Counted from the first letter of the stretch, positions 17,884 to 26,731 are shown. The stretch is DNA of 64,000 nucleotides from Paenibacillus oryzisoli (GCF_001653565.1 NZ_LYPB01000065.1:1-64000), one strand, 5' to 3'. Notes: generated from the letters alone by a model not told the origin. Numbers and translations are program-made.

Positions 17884-17935
17884 GGTTTCAGAGCTTTGTA
17901 ACAATTGTGGTGGTTTCAGAGCTTTGTAACAATTG
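17884..17935 (+). repeat. 28-bp tandem duplication upstream of ctaA
   Basis: GGTTTCAGAGCTTTGTAACA and the next four bases occur at 17884 and again at 17912, 28 bp apart and identical over 24 bp. About 100 bp upstream of the start codon, so in the likely promoter or leader region. Confidence 0.85.
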
Positions 17936-18032
17936 CGAATGGAAATGCCTACATATTACAGCTATAATTGAAAGCGGAACTACAGTATTCGACATGATCC
18001 TTAGTAGATATGACATAAAAGTAGGTGCAATC

Positions 18033-18932
18033 ATGCAAAAATGGATCCCAAGATTAGCTAATTTATCAGCCATCGGCATGTTTCTTATTCTTGCTATGGG
18101 GGCGTTAGTCACCAAGGCTGACGCAGGTCGTGGCTGTGGAGATGAATGGCCGTTATGTCACGGTAAATTCATTCCAGCACACACCATTTCTTCGTTTATC
18201 GAGTATAGTCATCGCTTAGTTGTGGGTATTGTTACTATGATACTTGTTGCTACGTTTTACTTGGTTTTCCGCTATGTGAAGCGTAAGGATGCCAAATTCT
18301 TCATCACAGCAACAGTGATCATGACCCTGATTCAAGCAGCAATGGGTGCGTTGGCCGTTGTTTGGCCGCAATCCTCCCTAGTCCTGGCACTTCATTTCGG
18401 ATTATCCTTGCTCGCCTTTGCTTTCTCCCTGCTGCTTGCACTCGTGTTCACCCCGTGGGGACAATTTGTACGCACCACGCAGATTCCTACTAGCTTTAAA
18501 GTCATCGTCTGGTTTACCGCTATTTATAGCTACATCGTCGTTTATTTAGGAGCGTTCGTGCGTCATACCGTTTCTTCAGGGGGATGCTCGGGTTGGCCGT
18601 TATGCAATGGCGAGGTCATTCCAGAACTGAACGGTGCAACAGGAATCGTATTTACACATCGGATTGCCGCGTTGCTGCTCTTTGTTTGCATTTTATTTCT
18701 ATATCTGCAAGCACGACGCCATTATCAGAAGACAGACAAGCTGTGGTTCGGAAGCAAGTGGGCCCTAATTACCGTTTCGCTACAGGTGATTAGCGGTGCG
18801 GTCGTCACTTGGTCAATGGGGAATGAAGTCGCCTATTTATTCACAGGGATGATTCATGCCGTTATCGTGGCTTGTATGTTTGGATTCTTATGTTATTTGT
18901 GTGTTCTTACGCTATATGATCGCAAAGCCTAG
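18033..18932 (+). CDS. ctaA: Heme A synthase
   Basis: 299 aa, eight membrane helices in two related four-helix halves. Residues typical of CtaA: Cys35 and Cys42 in the first extracellular loop (CGDEWPLCHG), the motif FIEYSHR with Glu57 and His60, a second Cys pair (CSGWPLCNG), and later heme-ligand histidines in FTHR and MIHA. Converts heme O to heme A for cytochrome aa3 oxidase at the membrane. Start set at ATG 18033 (AGGTG upstream) because this matches the family N-terminus; the frame is open further upstream, through the 28-bp duplication, but without family support. Confidence 0.93.
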   Translation: MQKWIPRLANLSAIGMFLILAMGALVTKADAGRGCGDEWPLCHGKFIPAHTISSFIEYSHRLVVGIVTMILVATFYLVFRYVKRKDAKFFITATVIMTLIQAAMGALAVVWPQSSLVLALHFGLSLLAFAFSLLLALVFTPWGQFVRTTQIPTSFKVIVWFTAIYSYIVVYLGAFVRHTVSSGGCSGWPLCNGEVIPELNGATGIVFTHRIAALLLFVCILFLYLQARRHYQKTDKLWFGSKWALITVSLQVISGAVVTWSMGNEVAYLFTGMIHAVIVACMFGFLCYLCVLTLYDRKA

Positions 18933-18957
18933 CAGCATCCTGCGGCACGGGCACAAC

Positions 18958-18988
18958 AAGGCCTTCTAACGGAAGGCCATTTCCTTTT
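18958..18988 (+). terminator. Intrinsic terminator after ctaA
   Basis: Stem GGCCTTC (18960-18966) with GAAGGCC (18972-18978), followed by TTTCCTTTTTC. Confidence 0.7.
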
Positions 18989-19038
18989 TCATCTCGAAAG
19001 AATGAGTAACTATTACATAAATAAAGGTGGAAGTTCCC

Positions 19039-20805
19039 ATGGTTCCAACGAATCTTCGAGCGTTTATAGAGATGTTGCGACGTGAAAATGAATTAATTGA
19101 AATCTCGGCGCCCGTGGATCCGAATCTTGAGCTTGCCGAAATTCATCGTCGCGTTATCGACGAGCAAGGCCCAGCTTTACTGTTCACGAATGTACAAGGC
19201 AGTGCATTCCCTGTCGTGACGAACCTCTTCGGCACAACAAGAAGAGTAGATCTAGCTTTCGGTCCGAAGCCGGAGCAATTCATGAAAGCGGTTATTAATG
19301 CGACAAGCACGTTAATGCCCCCAACACCGAAAGCGCTCTGGGGGGAAAGAGGTCTTATCCTCGATCTGATGAAAGTCGGAACGAAGAATATTCAGCAGAA
19401 TCAAGCGCCGATTCTCGGCGGCTTGAAGAAGGACAACCCGCTCGCAGGACTACCTGTCCTGACGAGCTGGCAAGAGGACGGCGGCCCGTTCGTCACGCTG
19501 CCGCTTGTGTACACCGAGCATCCTGACGGCGGTCATCATAACTTGGGCATGTATCGCATGCAGGTGTATGATGACTTCACGACCGGCATGCACTGGCAAA
19601 TCCACAAGGGCGGCGGCTTCCACTACCACGAAGCCGAGAAGCGGAACCAGGCGCTGCCCGTCACCGTGTTCCTGGGCGGCCCGCCCGCGCTAATCGCCTC
19701 GGCGATTGCGCCGGTGCCCGAACACCTGCCCGAGCTGATGCTCGCTTCGCTCATCCTCGGGCAGAAGCTGCCCATGGTGGAGAATCCCCATGGGGGGCAC
19801 CGCCTCGTAGCCGAGGCGGAGTTCGCGATATGCGGCTCCGTGCCGCCGCATCTCAGACGCCCCGAAGGGCCGTTCGGCGACCACTTCGGGTATTACTCGC
19901 TCATCCATGATTTCCCCGTTTTCAACGTGAATCATGTATGGCATCGCAAAGACGCGATCTATCCGGCGACGATCGTCGGCAAGCCCCGCCAAGAGGATTA
20001 CTTCCTTGGCGAATTCTTGCAAAGACTGCTGGAGCCAGCGTTCCCGATGGCGATGCCAGGGGTGAAAGACTTGTGGACGTATGCCGAGACCGGGTTCCAC
20101 CCGCTCGCAGCCGCTGTCGTCCGCGAAAGCTACAGCCGTGAGGCGCTCGGCACGGCATTCCGGATCCTCGGTGAGGGCCAGTTATCCCTCACGAAGTTCT
20201 TGATCGTCACGGACCGTCCGACGACACTAGCGAACTTCTCACAACTGTTAGAAACCGTCTTAGAACGCTTCGATCCTGCTCGGGATCTCTTTATATTCAA
20301 TAAAACATCGCATGATACCTTGGATTATACCGGTGGCCAGCTCAACCATGGCTCCAAAGCTGTACTGCTCGGCACAGGTGACCCTGTACGCGAGTTGCCA
20401 AGGGCATACACAGGGGGCGAACTGCCCGAGATCCATGACATCGCTGTGCATTGCGGCGGTTGTCTGCTCGTCTCTGGCGCCTCCTATGCAGCGGAGCCAG
20501 AACTGCCACAGCGTCTGCTTGCGAATGCAGCCAGCCGCTTAACACAGTGGCCGCTCGTCATCCTTGTCGATGATGCAAGCGACATCGCCAATGACCAAAC
20601 CAAATTCCTATGGACCGTGTTCACACGTTTCAACCCGGCAAGTGATATGTACGCCCAGTCCAGTGTCAACCGTCATCATATTGCTTATGAAGTACCGATT
20701 GTCATTGATGCTCGGATGAAGCCTGGCTATCCAGATGAGCTGTTTCCGCGGGAAGATATCGTAGAACTCGTTGATCGCAGATGGAAGGAATACTTCGCGC
20801 GATGA
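19039..20805 (+). CDS. UbiD-family decarboxylase, probable menaquinone (futalosine) enzyme
   Basis: 588 aa, the long UbiD form. Features: FGTTRRVDLAFG, the prFMN/metal region GMYRMQVYDDFTTGMHWQIHKGG (cut to key parts HWQIHKG) and GPFGDHFGYYS with the conserved Glu/Asp-rich neighbourhood. UbiD enzymes need prenylated FMN and decarboxylate aromatic acids. With mqnE 4 kb away the likely role is decarboxylation of the naphthoate intermediate in futalosine-type menaquinone synthesis (MqnL-like), an inference from context. ATG 19039 preferred over GTG 19027 because AGGTGG fits its spacing. Locally GC-rich in the middle. ATGA overlap with the next gene. Confidence 0.87.
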   Translation: MVPTNLRAFIEMLRRENELIEISAPVDPNLELAEIHRRVIDEQGPALLFTNVQGSAFPVVTNLFGTTRRVDLAFGPKPEQFMKAVINATSTLMPPTPKALWGERGLILDLMKVGTKNIQQNQAPILGGLKKDNPLAGLPVLTSWQEDGGPFVTLPLVYTEHPDGGHHNLGMYRMQVYDDFTTGMHWQIHKGGGFHYHEAEKRNQALPVTVFLGGPPALIASAIAPVPEHLPELMLASLILGQKLPMVENPHGGHRLVAEAEFAICGSVPPHLRRPEGPFGDHFGYYSLIHDFPVFNVNHVWHRKDAIYPATIVGKPRQEDYFLGEFLQRLLEPAFPMAMPGVKDLWTYAETGFHPLAAAVVRESYSREALGTAFRILGEGQLSLTKFLIVTDRPTTLANFSQLLETVLERFDPARDLFIFNKTSHDTLDYTGGQLNHGSKAVLLGTGDPVRELPRAYTGGELPEIHDIAVHCGGCLLVSGASYAAEPELPQRLLANAASRLTQWPLVILVDDASDIANDQTKFLWTVFTRFNPASDMYAQSSVNRHHIAYEVPIVIDARMKPGYPDELFPREDIVELVDRRWKEYFAR

Positions 20806-21764
20806 GCAGCTCGGGACGTTTACGAGCCATCTATCCGCATTTAGGCTTTGTGCTTGTCTACTTGCTTTGGGGCATGAATATGGCTTCTCTCAAAATCGGC
20901 GGAAGAGAATGGGACAGTCTCGTCTTTAATGGACTGCGCTTTGCGAGTATGATTCCGATTCTGTGGGTCTATACTTACTTTTATTATCGTTCTCGGTCGC
21001 TTCGTTTCCAGATTGGTAGTCGTGATCTGCTGCTCATCTGTGGATTAGGGATTCTCAATGCCGTAGGAATGGAAGCCTTGCTGCAATATGCCTTACAGTT
21101 TTCCAACGCGGCGAACGGTGCCGTGCTTGGGCGAGGTTTTATGCCTGTCATTACAGTGATTATCGCTATCTTAACCAGGCAGGTGAAGCTAACATGGCGG
21201 ATCCTAGTCGGAATTCCCTTAGCGCTCGGCAGTGTCATCCTCATTGTCTCTGGGGGTGCGGAAGGCTTTCACTTGGGTAGTGATACGTTTCGCGGTGATA
21301 TTCTGCTGCTGATGCGCAGCTTCATGGGAGCTATTTATCTCATCGGGATGAACCGCTTAGTTGTGAAGTATCCGCTTCCGATACTGATTTCACTTGAAAT
21401 GACAGCTGGCGCCTTAGCTCTATTACCCTTCGTGCTCACGCGTGCGGATGGAGCATACTTCGCCGCGATCTCTCAGACGGGTTGGATTAGCTTAATTTAT
21501 ACCTCATTGCTGGCTACAGCCGTAGGTTTCTCATTACACAATTGGAGTCTAGCCAAGCTAGGTTCTTTCAAAGCATCAGCTTATGGTTATCTACTTCCTG
21601 TTACAGCTGCACTTGGTGGTTTTATTTTTCTAGGTGAATCGATCTCATTAAGTCAGTATATTGGAGGCGTTGGTGTGTTAGCCGCGATGTTCTTCGTGCA
21701 GCGTGATCGGGCGGCAAGCATCAAACGAGCTCCTACACCATCGGCCACGACGTTTACCAAGTAA
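20802..21764 (+). CDS. EamA/DMT-family transporter
   Basis: 320 aa, ten membrane helices as two EamA halves (LVYLLWGMNMASLKIG in the first; SLIYTSLLATAVGFSLHNWS in the second). Start at ATG 20802 inside an ATGA overlap with the UbiD gene; the in-frame ATG 20781 lies within that gene. Translational coupling suggests a shared function or at least co-expression, perhaps export of a metabolite. Substrate unknown. Confidence 0.87.
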   Translation: MSSSGRLRAIYPHLGFVLVYLLWGMNMASLKIGGREWDSLVFNGLRFASMIPILWVYTYFYYRSRSLRFQIGSRDLLLICGLGILNAVGMEALLQYALQFSNAANGAVLGRGFMPVITVIIAILTRQVKLTWRILVGIPLALGSVILIVSGGAEGFHLGSDTFRGDILLLMRSFMGAIYLIGMNRLVVKYPLPILISLEMTAGALALLPFVLTRADGAYFAAISQTGWISLIYTSLLATAVGFSLHNWSLAKLGSFKASAYGYLLPVTAALGGFIFLGESISLSQYIGGVGVLAAMFFVQRDRAASIKRAPTPSATTFTK

Positions 21765-21814
21765 CAGGCCAATTCTAAATCTCTTATTATTGTAGATAAA
21801 AAGGGGGTGAACGT

Positions 21815-22522
21815 ATGCTTCGTGTGTTATTTAATGAGCCGGAACGTATCGACAGCGGACTCTTGCTAGAAGCTTTTGATGCAGTGAGAGGCTATATGAA
21901 ACAGATCCAAACGGAACAGAGTCAGCTCTCCACGACGCATTCGATCTTTCATCGGCAAGCGATATGGAGCAAAGGTTTTATCGATGCCTTAGATGAGCTG
22001 GAACAGAGCAAATATTGTAGTGAGCGATATGGCGAGCGGATTGTTAAAGGATTCTTGGAAGAAATGACCCCGCAAGAAACAGATGATTATCAACGCTTCG
22101 TCTATTTCTACAAAAATGCGTTCATCCGTCTGTTTTCAGTTTTGGATAAACTAGGAACCTTTATGAATGACCTCTTTGCTTTGAAGACCGAAACCGTGAA
22201 ATCACGATTTTCGTATTTTACCGTACTCCGTCATATGCATGATAAGCACCTCCATGGCTCGTTAGAATTGCAACTTTATACCCTCAAAATAACCTATAAA
22301 GTGCCATTAGAACGACTACGTAATCTGCGTAATATGGAAATGCATTATATTAATGCTGAGATGTTAGACGATCTGATGCAGAAAGAGCCGATGCTTGGCG
22401 AACGCGTTCACATAGAGGATGTGAAGCTGAATTTATCTGATTTGCAGCAGGGATTTGACATGGTATGCCGAACCTTAACAATAGCATTTACTTATATTAC
22501 GGCATATGTGACAAAGGGGTAG
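21815..22522 (+). CDS. HEPN-domain protein (Cthe_2314 type)
   Basis: 235 aa, all-alpha. The C-terminal helix region has RNMEMHYIN with Arg172, Asn173 and His177, which is the Rx4H pattern of HEPN ribonucleases. Overall length and pattern match the Cthe_2314-like HEPN family that is common in Paenibacillus. SD AAAAAGGGGGTGA before ATG 21815. No toxin-antitoxin partner nucleotidyltransferase is adjacent; neighbours are a transporter and an SDR 6 bp downstream, probably one operon. RNase activity is family-based inference. Confidence 0.75.
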   Translation: MLRVLFNEPERIDSGLLLEAFDAVRGYMKQIQTEQSQLSTTHSIFHRQAIWSKGFIDALDELEQSKYCSERYGERIVKGFLEEMTPQETDDYQRFVYFYKNAFIRLFSVLDKLGTFMNDLFALKTETVKSRFSYFTVLRHMHDKHLHGSLELQLYTLKITYKVPLERLRNLRNMEMHYINAEMLDDLMQKEPMLGERVHIEDVKLNLSDLQQGFDMVCRTLTIAFTYITAYVTKG

Positions 22523-22528
22523 GGGACC

Positions 22529-23323
22529 ATGCCATTAAGAGGTCGAACAGTGCTTGTTACAGGCAGTGCCAAGGGTTTGGGCAAAATGACGGCATTGACT
22601 CTAGCCAAGAAGGGCTGTCAGGTTGCTGTGAATTATGTAACAAGCGAGAAGGAAGCCCTAGAACTCGTTCAGCAATTGACGGACATGGGCATTCGCAGTA
22701 TCGCCGTGCAAGGGGATGTAGCCAAGCGTGAGGACATCATTCGCATGGTTGAAGAAACGGTCTCGCAGTTGGGGCCGATAGATATACTTGTCAATAATGC
22801 AGGACCTTTTGTTCGTGAACGGCGGTTCTTCGCTGATTACAACATGGACGAAATTGATTATTTAATGCGTGGAAATCTGATCGGCGTCATGGAGTTGGAT
22901 CACCTTGTGCTGCCTATGATGAGAGAGGGAAGATGGGGGCGCATCATCCATTTTGGCTTTGGCAAAGCGGCAGAAGCAAGAGGATGGACGCACAGAGCTG
23001 CTTATGCGGCTGCCAAGGTAGGGTTAGTTTCCTTCACCAAAACATTAGCCGAAGAAGAAGCCGCACATGGGATCACGGTGAATATGATATGCCCAGGTGA
23101 CATTCGCGGTAAGAACAAAGAGCGCACCATGGAAGAGGCACGCTTAGAAGTGGATGGCGAAACGCCTGTCGGCAGACCGGGAACAGGTGAAGATGTCGCG
23201 CGTGTTATTGATTTCCTCTGTTCGCCTAACTCGGATTTCATCACAGGGAACATTATGGATATCTCGGGTGCGCTGGATCCTATTCAGCCGATTCCTGTAC
23301 TTAAACAACGTAAGTCCGAATAG
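22529..23323 (+). CDS. SDR-family oxidoreductase, atypical active site
   Basis: 264 aa. Nucleotide motif TGSAKGLG (11-18), NNAG (89-92), and YxxxK as Tyr159/Lys163 (RAAYAAAKVGL). The strand that normally supplies the catalytic Ser reads IIHFGFGKAAEA: no Ser 13 residues before the Tyr. C-terminal ITGNIMDISGA replaces the usual VTGQ-VDGG. Starts 6 bp after the HEPN gene; terminator follows. Probably an SDR with altered chemistry or a binding role. Confidence 0.85.
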   Translation: MPLRGRTVLVTGSAKGLGKMTALTLAKKGCQVAVNYVTSEKEALELVQQLTDMGIRSIAVQGDVAKREDIIRMVEETVSQLGPIDILVNNAGPFVRERRFFADYNMDEIDYLMRGNLIGVMELDHLVLPMMREGRWGRIIHFGFGKAAEARGWTHRAAYAAAKVGLVSFTKTLAEEEAAHGITVNMICPGDIRGKNKERTMEEARLEVDGETPVGRPGTGEDVARVIDFLCSPNSDFITGNIMDISGALDPIQPIPVLKQRKSE

Positions 23324-23340
23324 CCAATGCAAGATGGCAA

Positions 23341-23372
23341 AAAGAGCTTACCATAGAGGTAAGCTCTTTCTT
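23341..23372. terminator. Shared terminator between SDR and nifU-like genes
   Basis: Perfect 12-bp stem AAAGAGCTTACC (23341-23352) with its complement (23358-23369), then CTTTATG; A-run on the other side. Lies between converging genes, so it can act on both strands. Confidence 0.8.
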
Positions 23373-23388
23373 TATGATATAGTCGTAA

Positions 23389-23634
23389 TTAGAATACCTG
23401 TACGACTTCTGTTATGCCTTCTACCTCTTCAACCAATGCGCGCTCGATACCCGCCTTCAAAGTGATTGTTGAGCTTGGGCAGCTGCCGCAGGCACCCATA
23501 AGTTTAAGTTTTACGATTCCGTCTTCCACATCAACTAGATCAACGTCACCGCCATCGCGTTGTAGGAAAGGACGAAGTTTATCTAAAACCTCAAGAACTT
23601 CATCGTAAATCGCTTCTTTGGTTTTTTCTGTCAT
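23389..23634 (-). CDS. NifU C-terminal-domain protein (Nfu-type Fe-S carrier)
   Basis: 81 aa, a stand-alone Nfu domain. [17 protein letters not shown] is the family hallmark and GACGSCPSS provides Cys49-x-x-Cys52, which bridges a 4Fe-4S cluster across a dimer. Homologous to Bacillus YutI. Start set at ATG 23634: the ATG at 23643 abuts the SD AAGGAG and cannot use it, while 23634 has 9-nt spacing. Likely delivers clusters to apo-proteins such as the radical SAM enzyme MqnE nearby (inference). Confidence 0.9.
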   Translation of the reverse strand: MTEKTKEAIYDEVLEVLDKLRPFLQRDGGDVDLVDVEDGIVKLKLMGACGSCPSSTITLKAGIERALVEEVEGITEVVQVF

Positions 23635-23730
23635 TTGATTCATCTCCTTTCTTTAACTATTATAGTACAATACGCTTTAAATGAAAATGGTTTAGGGCTT
23701 GAAACTATCAGCACGGGGTGAAATTTTTAT

Positions 23731-23985
23731 ATGCGACCAATTATAGAATTTTGTGCCAGCAATATGCACACAGGAACAGATAAAGTAATGAAGGACCTTG
23801 AGCTTAATCCGGAATGGGATGTCATGGAGTACGGCTGCCTAGGCAACTGTGGCCAATGCTACATGGAGCCCTATGCGTTAGTCAACGGAGAAATCATTTC
23901 CGCCGAGAGCGCCGAGAGCCTCTATGTTCTCATTTTAGATAAAATCAAAGAGATTGAGGCCATGTATGATTTGCTTAGTGAATAA
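23731..23985 (+). CDS. YuzB-like protein (DUF1450)
   Basis: 84 aa. Cys-rich core YGCLGNCGQCYMEPYALVNG with CxxxCxxC suggests metal or Fe-S binding. Matches the size and sequence style of Bacillus YuzB, which sits beside yutJ and yutI in that genus as here. GGGGTGAAA precedes ATG 23731. Converges on the yutJ-like gene with a 13-bp gap. Function not established. Confidence 0.88.
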   Translation: MRPIIEFCASNMHTGTDKVMKDLELNPEWDVMEYGCLGNCGQCYMEPYALVNGEIISAESAESLYVLILDKIKEIEAMYDLLSE

Positions 23986-23998
23986 GCCGATCGAACGA

Positions 23999-25063
23999 TT
24001 AGCCGAAGTGGCGTTTGGATTTCCAAAGCACGCCGCTCTTCAACATACGAGCAATTTTCCCAGTCATTAGCGTACGTTTTCCCATGATGCCGAAGCCGCT
24101 CTTCTTGCCAAGCGAACCGAGTGTTCCACGCAGTTTGATTTTGCCGAGCTTAGGTGCCTCACCTTTCCAAATCGCTTGAATCACTTCAGCAATTTGCTTG
24201 CCTTGCGCTTGCGCGGCTTGGGCACTTGGTGAGAACGGCAGCGATGCACAATCACCTACGACGAAAACGTCCTCGAAGTTCGGGATTTGATGGAATTCAT
24301 TTAATATAATACGTCCTTGACGATCTTTGGGTACATCTAAAGCTTCGACGATTGGGGTTGGTTGTATACCCGCTGTCCAAATTGTTGCATCCGTTCGGAT
24401 AATTTCATCTTGGTTATACAAGTCGCCGCCATCCAATCGAACAAGCGATACTTGCGTACGCAACTCGATATGATGTTCGATCATCCATTCGCGCACGTAC
24501 TGCTGCAGATTCGTAGGGAAAGCAGAGAGCAGACTTGGACCACGATCGATTAAACGAATATTCAAGTCAGGGCGGCTCTCGCGCAGCTCGGAAGCCATCT
24601 CTACACCGCTAAGTCCTCCACCGATGATGGAAACTTGCCCGTAGGGATTGATGTTATTTATTTTCTGGTACGTTGCACGCGTTTGAGCTAGGGTTTGGAT
24701 ACTGGATGAAAACTCCTGCGCACCTGTAATCCCATGATAACTGTCCACACAACCCAGTCCAATGACTAGCCAGTCGTAGGAGATGGGTTCTTTGTCGTGG
24801 AAGTTGATTTGTTTCGTCTCAAGATTAACATCCGATACTTCGCCATAAACAAGCTGAAGGCGCGGATCATCTGGATACGATACACGAATGTGCGTTTCAG
24901 CAATGGTCCCGGAAGCTAAGGCGTAATACTCCGTCTTGAGGCCTTGGAATGGGCTGCGATCAATCATAACGAGTTCGGTTTCGTCTGGTAAATCCTTTTC
25001 GAGCAAATTTAAAGCTATGGTGAGACCGCCATAGCCTCCTCCTAGAATGACAAACTTTTTCAT
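23999..25063 (-). CDS. NAD(P)/FAD-dependent oxidoreductase (YutJ-like, NDH-2 family)
   Basis: 354 aa. FAD-binding GGGYGGLT at the N-terminus, a second nucleotide fold with GGGLSGVEMA, and the FAD-closing VVGDCASL. Resembles type II NADH dehydrogenases (single-subunit, membrane-peripheral, quinone-reducing) and Bacillus YutJ. It follows mqnE on the same strand with a 40-bp gap, consistent with a quinone-related role. Start ATG 25063; AAGGGA lies somewhat far upstream. Confidence 0.88.
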   Translation of the reverse strand: MKKFVILGGGYGGLTIALNLLEKDLPDETELVMIDRSPFQGLKTEYYALASGTIAETHIRVSYPDDPRLQLVYGEVSDVNLETKQINFHDKEPISYDWLVIGLGCVDSYHGITGAQEFSSSIQTLAQTRATYQKINNINPYGQVSIIGGGLSGVEMASELRESRPDLNIRLIDRGPSLLSAFPTNLQQYVREWMIEHHIELRTQVSLVRLDGGDLYNQDEIIRTDATIWTAGIQPTPIVEALDVPKDRQGRIILNEFHQIPNFEDVFVVGDCASLPFSPSAQAAQAQGKQIAEVIQAIWKGEAPKLGKIKLRGTLGSLGKKSGFGIMGKRTLMTGKIARMLKSGVLWKSKRHFG

Positions 25064-25103
25064 AGCGAACCAATATCCCTTCTGAACGATGATCTATTAT
25101 CTA

Positions 25104-26210
25104 TTATCTCTCATACACTTTGATTTCATTATAAAAGGTGTCTCGCTCTACCGCGACGCGTCCTGCACCTTGAATGAGCCATACAATCTCATCCCGCGTT
25201 AAACCTTCTGGTGAAAGAGCGCCAGCTGCATGTGAGATTTTCTCTTTCACGATCGTTCCGTGTGCATCTGAAGCACCGAATGTAAAAGAAAGTTGTGTAA
25301 GCTTCGTTCCAATATTAATGAAGTATGCTTTAATGTGCGGGAAATTGTCTAACATTAACCGGCTAATCGCCATTGTTTTGAGTTCATCCCAAGCAGGAAC
25401 GAAACGTTTAAGACTTGCATTTTTACTTGCTGGTTGGACGGAGTTCGGAATGAAGACTAGGAAACCGCCTGTTTCATCTTGCAACTCGCGCAGCAGCATC
25501 ATATGGCGAATCCGTTCTTCTTTCGTCTCGATTGAACCGTATAGCATGGTCGCGTGCGTCTTCATCCCTAGAAGGTGAGCTTGACGGTGAACGTCCAGCC
25601 ACTCTTCCGTGGAAGCTTTTTCGACCTTCATTTTCGAACGGTAACGTTCTGTAAGAATTTCGGCACCGCCGCCAGGCAGCGTGGAAAGTCCAGCCTCCAT
25701 TAACGCTTTGAGCACATCCCGATAGCTAAGGCCGCTAATGCGTGAGAAGAATTCGATCTCTGCCGCGGTATGAGCTTTAATTGTGACATCCGGGTAAGCT
25801 TGCTTCAATCGACGAATACAATCTACATAATACTCGAAAGGCAGGTGAGGGTTATGACCCTGACTAATATGGAATTCTTTAATTTCAGGGTTGAAATTCT
25901 CGGCAATATAATCCAGCATCTGATCCGGCGTTAAGGTATAAGCACCTTCTTGACCTTCGTCGCGGCGGAAATGACAAAAGGAACAATGTTCCTCACACAC
26001 ATTCGTGAAATATAAGCTCATATTTTGTACAAAATAAACCTTATTCCCATTCAACCGTGTATTCACTTTATTCGCTAATTGACCAATGGTTAAGAGGTCG
26101 TCGGATTCATATAAAAACAGTCCATCTTCCATGCTCAGCCGTTCGCCGTTCTCAACCTTGTCAGCAATCTCAGCCATCCGTTTGATCGGGTCTACTGTTG
26201 TAATACTCAT
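25104..26210 (-). CDS. mqnE: Aminofutalosine synthase (radical SAM)
   Basis: 368 aa. Radical-SAM cluster motif CEEHCSFC (Cys72, Cys76, Cys79) within NMSLYFTNVCEEHC, followed by FHISQGHNPHLPFEYYV and GASDAHGT, all typical of MqnE. It joins 3-[(1-carboxyvinyl)oxy]benzoate with SAM to give aminofutalosine, the second step of futalosine menaquinone synthesis. SD AGGAGG 8 nt before ATG 26210. Start overlaps the stop of a small upstream gene (ATGA), so translation is probably coupled. Confidence 0.93.
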   Translation of the reverse strand: MSITTVDPIKRMAEIADKVENGERLSMEDGLFLYESDDLLTIGQLANKVNTRLNGNKVYFVQNMSLYFTNVCEEHCSFCHFRRDEGQEGAYTLTPDQMLDYIAENFNPEIKEFHISQGHNPHLPFEYYVDCIRRLKQAYPDVTIKAHTAAEIEFFSRISGLSYRDVLKALMEAGLSTLPGGGAEILTERYRSKMKVEKASTEEWLDVHRQAHLLGMKTHATMLYGSIETKEERIRHMMLLRELQDETGGFLVFIPNSVQPASKNASLKRFVPAWDELKTMAISRLMLDNFPHIKAYFINIGTKLTQLSFTFGASDAHGTIVKEKISHAAGALSPEGLTRDEIVWLIQGAGRVAVERDTFYNEIKVYER

Positions 26211-26368
26211 GCTCCATGCCTCCTAAGAAAATAAAATAAACCGCATAATGAAACGACGCAGCCAGCCGTTAGAACTAGGTGCGTTAGGTGGTGTGAGTTG
26301 CTCGCGTACCTGTCAACCCGTTCGGTTAAGGAATTCACAACCAGATTATATCGATACAAGCTATCCAT
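26207..26368 (-). CDS. Small membrane protein coupled to mqnE
   Basis: 53 aa if started at ATG 26368 (AGGAGG lies 15 nt upstream, a long spacing). One transmembrane helix near the C-terminus (LVLTAGCVVSLCGLFYFL) followed by RRHGA, preceded by an amphipathic region (LVVNSLTERVDRYAS). The stop overlaps the mqnE start by ATGA, the best evidence that it is translated. Function unknown; could anchor or simply couple MqnE expression. Confidence 0.55.
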   Translation of the reverse strand: MDSLYRYNLVVNSLTERVDRYASNSHHLTHLVLTAGCVVSLCGLFYFLRRHGA

Positions 26369-26548
26369 CCATCTTATTATAAACCTCCTACTTGGGAGGG
26401 GCAACATCCGAACGTTGAAGATAAATCGACAATCTTATCCAAGACCTATTTTTTTTCGATGAAATTGGCGAAATGTTATTCCCAATATTAACAAATTCCT
26501 GTATACTATTGCAATGTGATTACGTAAGGGCTAAAGGTGATAATAATC

Positions 26549-26731
26549 GTGCTACCATTATTCGTGACCGAACCGCAGGAACGACTTCATATGGAAATTG
26601 AACAACTTCGAGGCCAAATGGTTAGTTTAGGTACCTCGCATGGATTCCTTCATCCTGATGTGCAGAAATGCAGTCGAGATCTGGATCAGCTGCTCTTGCA
26701 GTACTATGCCACGAGACGTGCTAAACAGTGA
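26549..26731 (+). CDS. Spo0E-family aspartyl-phosphate phosphatase
   Basis: About 60 aa. Two-helix pattern IEQLRGQMVSLG ... SRDLDQLLLQYY matches Spo0E-like phosphatases, whose conserved SQELD motif appears here as SRDLD. These dephosphorylate Spo0A~P and so delay sporulation. Start GTG 26549 chosen because AGGTGAT pairs fully with the 16S tail at 7-nt spacing; GTG 26537 in frame is possible. Single-gene unit. Confidence 0.8.
   Translation: MLPLFVTEPQERLHMEIEQLRGQMVSLGTSHGFLHPDVQKCSRDLDQLLLQYYATRRAKQ

Noticed and set aside
17793..18032. N-terminal extension of ctaA
   Set aside because: Passes through a tandem duplication and lacks a ribosome binding site; the family N-terminus starts at 18033.
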